The notes under the pieces are model-generated. The model worked only from the letters and a program-made list of their open reading frames with translations, was not told the origin of the DNA and made no database searches. Shown one piece after another: positions 1 to 5,316 of a stretch of DNA of 6,279 nt; the stretch's first letter is position 1, and each line of letters opens with the position of its first letter. Source of the stretch: an uncultured Bilophila sp. Lineage in GTDB: Bacteria > Desulfobacterota > Desulfovibrionia > Desulfovibrionales > Desulfovibrionaceae. Position numbers and translations under genes: made by a program. The DNA lies in assembly GCA_959604115.1 (NCBI GenBank), contig CAUHBW010000230.1, forward strand, positions 1 to 6,279. The letters run 5' to 3'.

Positions 1-274
1 GGTCTTTGATCACTTCTTTGGTGTAGGGGATGGGAGTGCCATCGTCCCATGTCATTCCTTCCCAATCCGAAATGGCTTCTTGAAGATAAAGGATTTTGAA
101 TTTGCGATCTTCAAGCTCTGGAGTCCGGACTTCCCCAACCTCTACTCTTCGAGCTTTAACGTGAATTTTATCCTTTTCGGTTTCAGTAAGAAGCCGTGCA
201 TACACGCCGACACCTTCGTCATTGAACTTGATAAAACGGGAAGACTTCACTTCTTCTTTACGAACGAATTTCAT
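1..274 (-). CDS. Tail assembly chaperone-like protein, N-terminal part (runs off left edge)
   Basis: An open frame starts at the ATG at 274-272 and continues without a stop to the window edge, giving the first 91 residues. A good ribosome binding site (AAGGA, 283-287) lies 8 bases upstream. The N-terminal half is rich in charged residues (MKFVRKEEVKSSRF). Near residues 69-84 sits the pattern SDWEGMTWDDGTPIPYTKE, and a Trp, then D/E-D-G-x-P-x-P, then a hydroxyl residue is typical of small proteins encoded just after the tail tube gene in siphophages, which are tail assembly chaperones. Such chaperones bind the tape measure protein during tail assembly. The position directly downstream of the tail tube gene supports this. 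Many families make a longer form by frameshifting near the 3' end, which would lie outside the window. The call rests on position and one motif, so it is moderate. Confidence 0.7.
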   Translation of the reverse strand, partial: MKFVRKEEVKSSRFIKFNDEGVGVYARLLTETEKDKIHVKARRVEVGEVRTPELEDRKFKILYLQEAISDWEGMTWDDGTPIPYTKEVIKD

Positions 275-305
275 GGGGATTATCCTTATGTGGCGATTGT
301 TGCCC

Positions 306-329
306 CGTCATAGGGAGAGGTCTATGACG
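306..329 (-). other. Intergenic hairpin between tail tube and chaperone-like genes
   Basis: Perfect 8-bp inverted repeat (CGTCATAG at 306-313, CTATGACG at 322-329) with an 8-base loop, in the 79-base gap after the tail tube stop codon. No T-run follows it on either strand, so it is not a standard intrinsic terminator. A role in mRNA stability, or in setting the high tube to low chaperone expression ratio, is possible but inferred. Confidence 0.5.
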
Positions 330-353
330 AGGCTATCGGAGGGTGTGGAGGAG

Positions 354-1748
354 CTAGACAAGTACGATCTGGAGAGAGTTTTCACCTTTTCCGGTACCGA
401 GGAATCGGCCGGACTGCGTAAGTGTCACAGTTGGGTCTTGAAAACCTACGCTCGCGGTGGTGAGCTTCATGCGAGGACCGATGAATGCCATCTTTCGGCC
501 TTCATCTTTTCCAGCCACAGCATCAAACCGCTGCTCTGTGCCTTCAAAGCCGTCCCGCAGCTTGATAGCCGCATCCTTTTTGGCGAGCATCACGTAATCC
601 ATCGAAATTTCTCGGGTGGTGTCGATTCCCTGTCCCGGATACCGGGTCCCAATCGGATTCACACGCCCCACGGGAGTACCTATGGACAGTTCGGAAGGGA
701 GCATGGTGATTTCTTCGCCCGCAACATAGACCACCGTGTCACGGTTTACGACCTCTTTCCCGATAGATTCACCTCCGGGCATCCACCACGTTATCACATC
801 GTCCACCGCCCAATCTGTTTTGGTTCCCGGAGCGATGGTGAGTGTATGTGCCGCTTCATTAATGGCGGTCACGGCGTAACCGGATGCGGAATTGTCATCT
901 TTCTTGGTAAGATTCTGGAGCCGTTGACCAACGAAAAAGGCACGAGAATCTTCTACGATAAGAGAGGTTGCACCGGTAACAGCGGATTCAGCGAGGTCAC
1001 TTCGTCCAGCATTGTAAACTCTCTGCCCGACAACGGTGAACTGAAGCTCCACAGCATCCTCTTCTTGGAAAGGAACGGTGAGCTGCGTAACACTCGAACC
1101 TGTCATGCATTGCAAAAGTGTATCGGTAATAAGCCACATCGAAAAAGAAGGACGGCACGTATCCTGAGCATACCACCGGGATTTTACCGTGATATCATCT
1201 CCAATCTCGCCAATAACAGCAGTCGTGCCGTTATATCCTCGTACCAGACCGGTAAAGGTATACTCGCCGGGCGTTCCCGTAGATTCCATTACATCAGCAT
1301 AATAAATTTGCTCGGTGTCTCCGGAAATGGTTTTGAGCTCCAGAACGCCACGTTTCGGGAATACTCCGCTGGCATTGTCAACGGTGAGAGAGTTGCTGGA
1401 CACCGTGATCGCTGTCGTGAGTTCACCAGCAGCAGACTCCGCGATTTTCCCCATTGTTGCGACAATCAGCGTTTCGGCTTGGGGCGCGGAATCGACGCCT
1501 GAAGTACGCAGGTAACAGTTAATGGACGCAGTTCCTTCGCTTGCGATGCCTTGGAATACGTTCAGGACATCGAGGGTATCGGCCTTTTCTCGGCTATTCG
1601 TAGTAGGCGTCTCTTGGTTCATCGAGACGTCTGACGAGGGGTTGATAACATGTTGTGGTCCGGGAAATGCGAGAACTCCCGCCGTATCTTCTTCGACGGC
1701 ATAGCACCGCTGTTTTCGCCCGAGCATTACATCAGGACATTTACCCAT
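354..1748 (-). CDS. Phage major tail tube protein, large form with two inserted modules
   Basis: Encodes 464 residues. The start is the ATG at 1748-1746, preceded by AGAGG, and it overlaps the end of the upstream gene by 8 bases. The frame could be extended upstream to 1835, but that would run through the neighbour and lacks support. The N-terminus (MGKCPDVMLGRKQ) and the pattern around residues 75-100 (INCYLRTSGVDSAPQAETL, then ATMGK) resemble siphophage tail tube proteins, which polymerise into the hollow DNA-conducting tube. Two beta-rich segments look inserted into the tube fold. Residues about 111-193 contain GLVRGYNGTT, a motif type seen in accessory domains of virion proteins. Residues about 256-326 contain SLIVEDSRAFFVGQRL and TLTIAPGTKTDWAVDDVITW. 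The protein is about twice the usual length for the family, and the insertions explain the excess. The flanking tail genes fit. Confidence 0.75.
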   Translation of the reverse strand: MGKCPDVMLGRKQRCYAVEEDTAGVLAFPGPQHVINPSSDVSMNQETPTTNSREKADTLDVLNVFQGIASEGTASINCYLRTSGVDSAPQAETLIVATMGKIAESAAGELTTAITVSSNSLTVDNASGVFPKRGVLELKTISGDTEQIYYADVMESTGTPGEYTFTGLVRGYNGTTAVIGEIGDDITVKSRWYAQDTCRPSFSMWLITDTLLQCMTGSSVTQLTVPFQEEDAVELQFTVVGQRVYNAGRSDLAESAVTGATSLIVEDSRAFFVGQRLQNLTKKDDNSASGYAVTAINEAAHTLTIAPGTKTDWAVDDVITWWMPGGESIGKEVVNRDTVVYVAGEEITMLPSELSIGTPVGRVNPIGTRYPGQGIDTTREISMDYVMLAKKDAAIKLRDGFEGTEQRFDAVAGKDEGRKMAFIGPRMKLTTASVGFQDPTVTLTQSGRFLGTGKGENSLQIVLV

Positions 1749-2178
1749 TTTTTTCCTCTGTATCTGTGTTGAAGTACATTGAAAACGGTATGTTAACGAG
1801 CAAGGAATAACGTCCATCGTCCGTATCCCCCACATCTGTCATCCACGGCTCTCCGAAGTTCAGGCAGTCTATTTCTTGTCTCCTGAACTCTTCGATGATG
1901 CGCCAAGCGAGGTTCTTCGCTTCACGTAAAGACTGCCCTCGTTTTACGGACAGATTTACAAGGCACGTTCCGACCATTTGAGACAAGGCTTCGCTAGTGC
2001 CCTTTTCGGCGAGGTATGATTGCCCCGGATTAACCTTCTGAATGGCAAGAATGTCTGTTGACTGCGAGAAATCGACTTCTTGATTTGGGAAGACGAGACG
2101 CGCATCCGTTCCTATGATGTCCATAAGGACACGCTCAAAGGTTACGGTCATCTCATAAAATGTCATTCCCTGTTTCAT
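1741..2178 (-). CDS. Phage tail terminator-like (tail completion) protein
   Basis: Encodes 145 residues. The ATG at 2178-2176 overlaps the upstream stop as ATGA, indicating translational coupling; internal Met5 or Met10 are possible alternative starts. The protein begins with a predicted helix (residues 6-22, MTFYEMTVTFERVLMDI). Then come LVFPNQEVDF (28-37), a beta segment GTCLVNLSVKRGQSLREA (70-87), a helix AWRIIEEFRR (91-100) and a C-terminal strand DDGRYSLLVNIPFSMYFN (120-137). This alpha/beta layout, the length and the place between a gp10-like protein and the tail tube match tail terminator or minor tail proteins, which cap the tube at the head-proximal end and join it to the neck. The sequence similarity I can see by eye is limited, so the function rests mainly on gene order. 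Confidence 0.6.
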   Translation of the reverse strand: MKQGMTFYEMTVTFERVLMDIIGTDARLVFPNQEVDFSQSTDILAIQKVNPGQSYLAEKGTSEALSQMVGTCLVNLSVKRGQSLREAKNLAWRIIEEFRRQEIDCLNFGEPWMTDVGDTDDGRYSLLVNIPFSMYFNTDTEEKNG

Positions 2179-2663
2179 CGGTTATTCATCGCCTTAATAT
2201 TGCGTTGCAACTCTTTCTTTGTTTCCAAAAGAGCATTTGCAATCCATCCATTGGGAGCTTGTTTGGAATGCCCTGCTTCCAGCCTTTGAATGTATTCAAC
2301 ATTATTTATGATGTAATATATGTCAGAAGCTGGCTCATTAAGTGTTTGGGTAATTTGTTGTTCTTCATCCGTAGCAAGATCTTGTGGGCTAAATTCTACA
2401 TTTTTATCAGGAACATAATTTGTTGTGTGTTCTGAAAGCTGCCATCCTGCACGCGCACGCCCCGTTTTTATTGGTGTACCTATGGAACACTTCTTATATA
2501 ATCGAATAGCCGTATCACGAGTGAGTTCTGATATTTCTTCTTGGGTAGCTCTTTGTATCTCTGAAAAAGCCGCATTCAGTTCTTTACCATTACGAACTAT
2601 CTTACGTTGTTTGTAAGCTGTATTTGAACGGATACGATTCATTGTGTGCGGCTGGCCAACCAT
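2175..2663 (-). CDS. HK97 gp10-like tail completion / neck protein
   Basis: Encodes 162 residues. The start ATG (2663-2661) overlaps the TAA of the upstream gene by one base (TAATG), and GGAG lies 6 bases upstream. Two family hallmarks are visible: TPIKTGRARAGWQ (residues 63-75), matching the P-x-x-T-G-x-x-R/W region, and YIINNVEYIQRLEAGHSKQA (117-136), matching the N-x-x-x-Y-x-x-x-x-E-x-G-x-S signature. A C-terminal helix is rich in Lys, Arg and Glu. HK97 gp10-type proteins act at the head-tail junction and are normally encoded between the adaptor and the tail terminator, as here. The gene is clearly more AT-rich than its neighbours (about 38 percent GC by hand count over 2281-2580, against about 50-55 percent around it), which suggests that it was acquired separately. 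Confidence 0.82.
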   Translation of the reverse strand: MVGQPHTMNRIRSNTAYKQRKIVRNGKELNAAFSEIQRATQEEISELTRDTAIRLYKKCSIGTPIKTGRARAGWQLSEHTTNYVPDKNVEFSPQDLATDEEQQITQTLNEPASDIYYIINNVEYIQRLEAGHSKQAPNGWIANALLETKKELQRNIKAMNNR

Positions 2664-3061
2664 TAAGCTCTCCGAATCTGAACTTTATAAAGAATATCGT
2701 CACCATCAGGACTGATGCTCACAATATCGCGAACGTCCCATTCGACCTTGGAGACTTCTTCTTTGGTCATGGCATCAACATGTTCCAACGTGTCCAAAAC
2801 AACAGTGTCCGACGGGTCTGGAGATTCCAAGTCCTGCCCGGAAATGAGCAGAATCATATCTCCAACCTGCACCGCTCCCGATGCGAGTTGCTCAGTCGTA
2901 GGATTCGTTCGGAAAGCGTTGACTTCGGTATGCTCCACGATTTCGGGATACCCCTCTCCGGGAACGGGGATGGTTCCGGTCGACTTATGCCGAAACACGA
3001 CAGGACCGCCATACTTGGCGATAAGATTCGAAGAAAGGGTTTTGAATCGCATGTAGTCCAT
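2663..3061 (-). CDS. Head-tail adaptor / stopper-like neck protein
   Basis: Encodes 132 residues from the ATG at 3061-3059 (MDYMRFKTLSSNLIAKYG). This N-terminus, a short helix followed by VVFRHKSTGT and a series of beta strands (INAF-type segment at 48-51, VGDMILLISGQDLE at 66-79, RDIVSISPDGDDILYKVQIRR at 111-131), fits small beta-barrel head-tail joining proteins. These proteins close the connector and join the neck to the tail. The position at the head of the tail operon agrees. The start is uncertain: there is no good Shine-Dalgarno before 3061 or before the next ATG at 3052. A GTG at 3109 is in frame, but it would add hydrophobic residues encoded by a sequence shared with another cassette border. 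The gene follows the terminator of the antirepressor cassette, so its transcription needs a promoter or antitermination that I cannot identify. Confidence 0.6.
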   Translation of the reverse strand: MDYMRFKTLSSNLIAKYGGPVVFRHKSTGTIPVPGEGYPEIVEHTEVNAFRTNPTTEQLASGAVQVGDMILLISGQDLESPDPSDTVVLDTLEHVDAMTKEEVSKVEWDVRDIVSISPDGDDILYKVQIRRA

Positions 3062-3096
3062 GCCGCGATGAAACAAGGAAAAACGAAAAAAAGGCG

Positions 3097-3113
3097 CAAA
3101 AATGGACACTTTC
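3097..3113. repeat. Cassette-border repeat, copy A (GGACACTTT box)
   Basis: Counterpart of the box near 4111: GGACACTTTC preceded by an A-rich stretch and followed, after about 12 bases, by the A-run and stem of an intrinsic terminator. The two regions align over about 60 bases, including the terminator loop segment CCGGA. The similarity is imperfect and was aligned by eye. Confidence 0.4.
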
Positions 3114-3124
3114 TTTCAGAGCAT

Positions 3125-3159
3125 AAAAAAGTCCCCGTGCCGGAGGAACGCACGGGGAC
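3125..3159 (-). terminator. Intrinsic terminator of the Bro-type antirepressor cassette
   Basis: Perfect 10-bp GC-rich stem (GTCCCCGTGC at 3131-3140, GCACGGGGAC at 3150-3159) with a 9-base loop, followed on the minus strand by six T (A-run 3125-3130). It lies about 24 bases past the stop of the Bro-N/ANT gene. It closely resembles the terminator at 4131-4165. Confidence 0.9.
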
Positions 3160-3182
3160 GACAAGGGGAGGAGGGGAAATTC

Positions 3183-3980
3183 TCAGGCGGCTGCGGGCGT
3201 AGTGGCAGAAAGAAATTTTTTGACGAAGTAGAGCTGGCCCTTGCCCGTGACCTTGGTTGTAAATCTGGTTCTGGTTGAACCATCGGGGTTATGAACGAGG
3301 TACTCCTTGACCTCAAACAGCCCCATTTCCATGCTCCGCTGCGTGGGCGTATTCTTCCGGCTACCTGATTGGATGAGAAAGCCCTTCTCGCGGAGATAGA
3401 CAAAAAGACGATTCTGCCCCATCTTCACGCCATTTTGTGCCAGAATCTTTGCTAACTCACCAATCAAAATGGAAGAACGGGAAGCCGAAACGGAATCGGC
3501 AAAAAGAACTTTCGGAGCGTCTTGCTCGATCTTGGATTCGAGGGCAAGTCTCGCCTGCTCTTCAAAGCGGCGTTGTTCTTCTTTGTCAGCCCATGCACGG
3601 GCGGCCTCTACGGGGTCAGCGAAGTTTGGGAGAGATGCGGAGCCGTAGAATCCAGTCTTACGGAGTGCCGGGAGGACATCTTCCACAACCCAGTCTTGGA
3701 AGCTTTCAGCACTGGGCAAATTTGACCGCATGACAAGGCGGTACACATCCGACTCGGGGATGATGTTGATGAAGGTGGGAGGACAGTTTACCGAGGTGAG
3801 CGATTCGCTAGATTGGGTGATTTTATTTACTTTTTTGCAGTGCTCCCGCGTTGCTTCCTGTGGGTTTGCATACCCCAACGCCTTTGCCACGTCGCTCGCC
3901 ACGAACCACGGCTGCCCTTCGTACTCGACAACCCGAACCTTTCCAAACTCAGCCTTCTCGAAAATCTGCATTTCGGACAT
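3183..3980 (-). CDS. Phage antirepressor with Bro-N and ANT (KilAC-type) domains
   Basis: Encodes 265 residues from the ATG at 3980-3978. AGGA lies 5 bases upstream and decides this start over an in-frame upstream extension to 4043. The Bro-N domain spans residues about 5-112: FGKVRVVEYEGQPWFVASDV, AKALGY and INIIPESDVYRLVMRS, then SFQDWVVEDVLPALRKTGFY. A charged Glu/Arg-rich linker (about 122-150) leads to an ANT domain at about 153-256: APKVLFADSVSASRSSILIGE, then LAKIL, RLFVYLREKGFLI, and a C-terminal TTKVTGKGQLYFVKKFL. Proteins of this architecture bind DNA or the phage repressor and favour lytic growth. The gene is a single-gene cassette with its own leader and terminator. Its ribosome binding site can be masked by an 11-nt complementary segment in the leader, so translation is probably controlled at the RNA level. 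The exact repressor target is unknown. Confidence 0.92.
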   Translation of the reverse strand: MSEMQIFEKAEFGKVRVVEYEGQPWFVASDVAKALGYANPQEATREHCKKVNKITQSSESLTSVNCPPTFINIIPESDVYRLVMRSNLPSAESFQDWVVEDVLPALRKTGFYGSASLPNFADPVEAARAWADKEEQRRFEEQARLALESKIEQDAPKVLFADSVSASRSSILIGELAKILAQNGVKMGQNRLFVYLREKGFLIQSGSRKNTPTQRSMEMGLFEVKEYLVHNPDGSTRTRFTTKVTGKGQLYFVKKFLSATTPAAA

Positions 3981-3985
3981 AACTA

Positions 3986-4054
3986 TCCTTTTGCTAAAGA
4001 TGAATGCGTCCGGTCGGGATGGGTAGCAAAAGGAAAACCCCACACTGACCGGAC
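3986..4054 (-). promoter_or_regulatory. SD-sequestering leader RNA of the Bro-type antirepressor (possible pseudoknot or mini antisense RNA)
   Basis: Two perfect inverted repeats interlock in the 5' leader. Helix 1 pairs 4054-4047 with 4015-4008 (GUCCGGUC with GACCGGAC, 8 bp). Helix 2 pairs 4034-4024 (UCCUUUUGCUA) with 3996-3986 (UAGCAAAAGGA, 11 bp), and the latter contains the Shine-Dalgarno AGGA of the gene starting at 3980. The order helix 1, helix 2, helix 1', helix 2' has linkers of 12, 8 and 11 nt, which is compatible with an H-type pseudoknot. Alternatively, the part closed by helix 1 could act in trans as a short antisense RNA, as C4 does. Either form would block translation. The pairing is seen directly; the regulatory effect is inferred. 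I do not recognise an Rfam family. Confidence 0.6.
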
Positions 4055-4103
4055 ACTATGTACGGTACGAATGCAGGCTGAAATAAATTTTGAAAAAAAA
4101 CGA

Positions 4104-4117
4104 AAATTTTGGACACT
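4104..4117. repeat. Cassette-border repeat, copy B (GGACACTTT box)
   Basis: The sequence GGACACTTTT after an A/T-rich run also occurs, slightly diverged, at 3104-3113. In both places it lies just beyond an intrinsic terminator, and beyond that the other flank is A-rich (GAAAAAAAACG here, CGAAAAAAAGG there). The same GGACACT heptamer occurs at 4051-4057. It could be a recombination border shared by the two cassettes, or a protein binding site. Confidence 0.4.
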
Positions 4118-4130
4118 TTTTTGAAGGCCC

Positions 4131-4165
4131 AAAAAATCCCCGCAACCGGAAAGGATGCGGGGATT
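4131..4165 (-). terminator. Intrinsic terminator of the P22-type antirepressor cassette
   Basis: Perfect 10-bp stem (AATCCCCGCA at 4135-4144, TGCGGGGATT at 4156-4165), an 11-base loop, and a T-run on the minus strand (A-run 4131-4136, partly inside the stem). It lies 14 bases past the ant stop codon. The core TCCCCG/CGGGGA stem and the CCGGA in the loop match the terminator at 3125-3159. Confidence 0.9.
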
Positions 4166-4179
4166 GAGGTTCTAAGGGA

Positions 4180-5094
4180 TTACCTCGCGTTCAACTGCCT
4201 GACGATGTCGAGAAGGGCAAAGCCGGGATTCCGGTAGTCGGGGAGTGTGTCGGAAGGATAGACCAGAGCTTCCTCGATGCCGTGCGTCATGTAATCGAGA
4301 AGAAGCCTGTCAAGCGAGCATGTAGAGTCCTTGGATGACATCCGCGCCCTGTCCTGAATGTCATGGCAGAGAGCCAACGCCAGCTTGTAGCCTCTGGACA
4401 GAAGCCGCTTTTGGAGCTCCTGAACCTGCGCGTGGGTCTTCCTCACCTCGTCCACGAAGTCAAGGAACGGGCGTTCATCGGCGGGGGTTCGGGGAAGCGC
4501 CTTTGCTGGCGCGGGGGAAGCGGGGAGAGCGTCAATCTTGCCCTGCACCCACCGGATGGCATCCTTGACCTGCCCGATGGTGAGCGAGTCCACGGAGGCG
4601 ACGCCGAAATGGGCATTCACCTGCGCACGGGCCGAGGCGTAGTGAATCGGGGCCATGCCCACCCATGTGTTGATGATCGCGGTGAGCGCCTTGCGCTCGG
4701 GATCGGAACGGCGCGACGGGCACGATGTATCATGGATGGGACGTTCCGCCCGTCCATTTACCCAATAGTTCCACAAAGCATCGTCGCTTTCGTTCTGGTA
4801 CAGTTCAATCTTGGCCCGGAGTTCGGGGCGTACCTTCTTGGGGTTAATGCTGGAAAGATAGGCTGGGAGCTTGCGGACGGGCATACAAAGCATGTCTTGT
4901 TGCCCGCTTGCGGTAGGTATCAAGATCATCTTGATACCCCACCTTTCAACATTGGTAGTCAGCTTTGCTTGCTGTCCTTGCCAAGAGATGCCCATGTTTT
5001 CAACAATAGGCTTCATTGGCGTGTAGGGCTGATTTTCGTAGGTAAGGCAAAAGATGGTGTCACCGTGAAAGGTAACGGGAGAAAGCTGACTCAT
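4180..5094 (-). CDS. ant: P22 Ant-like phage antirepressor
   Basis: Encodes 304 residues from the ATG at 5094-5092, with a strong AAGGAGG six bases upstream. The frame stays open back to 5298, but that part is the antisense RNA leader. Residues 1 to about 117 match the phage antirepressor N-terminal domain of P22 Ant type: FHGDTIFCLTYENQPYTPMK, then PIVENMGISWQGQQAKL, then MLCMPVRKLPAYLSSINPKK and a VRPELRAKIELYQNESDDAL-type end. Residues about 133-188 (RKALTAIINTWVG to AIRWVQGKID) form a second helical domain of the kind found in the C-terminal parts of antirepressors. A Pro/Ala linker (189-207) and a helical tail follow. Ant proteins bind and inactivate phage repressors and so promote induction. 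GC rises from about 50 percent in the N-terminal half to about 65 percent over 4441-4740, suggesting a mosaic joint at the domain border. The upstream C4-type RNA probably controls translation. Confidence 0.88.
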   Translation of the reverse strand: MSQLSPVTFHGDTIFCLTYENQPYTPMKPIVENMGISWQGQQAKLTTNVERWGIKMILIPTASGQQDMLCMPVRKLPAYLSSINPKKVRPELRAKIELYQNESDDALWNYWVNGRAERPIHDTSCPSRRSDPERKALTAIINTWVGMAPIHYASARAQVNAHFGVASVDSLTIGQVKDAIRWVQGKIDALPASPAPAKALPRTPADERPFLDFVDEVRKTHAQVQELQKRLLSRGYKLALALCHDIQDRARMSSKDSTCSLDRLLLDYMTHGIEEALVYPSDTLPDYRNPGFALLDIVRQLNAR

Positions 5095-5100
5095 GATGAG

Positions 5101-5121
5101 CCTCCTTGTTGGGTTGTTCAA
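5101..5121 (-). promoter_or_regulatory. ant ribosome binding region and C4 target (b and a segments)
   Basis: The transcript reads UUGAACA (b, 5121-5115), two bases, CCAACAAG (a, 5112-5105), then completes AAGGAGG (5107-5101), the Shine-Dalgarno of ant. Segments a and b are exact reverse complements of a' and b' in the RNA at 5144-5228. Pairing would cover the first three bases of the Shine-Dalgarno and hinder ribosome access. The complementarity is direct observation; the mechanism follows the known P1/P7 C4 case. Confidence 0.75.
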
Positions 5122-5143
5122 TTCCCTTTTCAGAATAGAAAAA

Positions 5144-5228
5144 GGGCCGGGAGCTTGAACACCGCCAACAAGTGCGGCCCATACACCTTCCCCTTGCGGG
5201 TCTTGTATAATGGATGGACTCCCGGCCC
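5144..5228 (-). ncRNA. c4: C4-type antisense RNA controlling ant
   Basis: In the sense of ant, a perfect 10-bp helix (GGGCCGGGAG 5228-5219 with CTCCCGGCCC 5153-5144) closes an 85-nt unit. Inside are two hairpins. The first has a stem CCAU-AUAC/GUGUAUGG (one bulged U, one G-U pair) topped by a CCC-GCAA-GGG tetraloop. The second, GCCGC/GCGGU, shows CUUGUUG in its loop. The segment a' (CUUGUUGG, 5172-5165) lies in this loop and b' (UGUUCAA, 5161-5155) is unpaired next to the closing helix. Both are complementary to the ant ribosome binding region 35-60 bases downstream. This is the architecture of the C4 antisense RNA of phages P1 and P7, which is processed from the same transcript as ant and represses it. 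The family assignment comes from memory of that structure. A weak -10-like TATCAT (5247-5242) could give a nearby start, without a clear -35. Confidence 0.8.
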
Positions 5229-5285
5229 AAATACAGGCTGGATGATACACCTCTCCCAAGGTGAAAAACACTCTTGACAGGGTAT

Positions 5286-5304
5286 AAAAAATCCGCATCT
5301 GCGG
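5286..5304 (-). terminator. Weak terminator-like hairpin ahead of the C4 unit
   Basis: On the minus strand a short stem CCGC/GCGG (5304-5301 with 5296-5293, loop AGAU) is followed by AUUUUUU (5292-5286). The stem is only 4 bp, so it would be weak. It could end transcription from the small genes at 5427-6273, or act as an attenuator before C4-ant. Confidence 0.35.
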
Positions 5305-5316
5305 GCGCGGTATCCG

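Noticed and set aside
222..1502. Long plus-strand open frame opposite the tail tube gene
   Set aside because: It has no ribosome binding site and no recognisable protein pattern, and it lies antisense to a well-supported tail tube gene inside a minus-strand operon.
3062..3109. GTG start at 3109 for the head-tail adaptor gene
   Set aside because: The extra residues are encoded by the A/T-rich border repeat shared with the other cassette and do not resemble the family N-terminus.
4363..5277. Long plus-strand open frame opposite ant and C4
   Set aside because: It is a by-product of the GC-rich codon use of ant on the other strand, and it would run through the C4-type RNA structure.
5274..5279. 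TTGACA on the plus strand near 5274
   Set aside because: There is no matching -10 at 16-18 bases and no plus-strand gene downstream.
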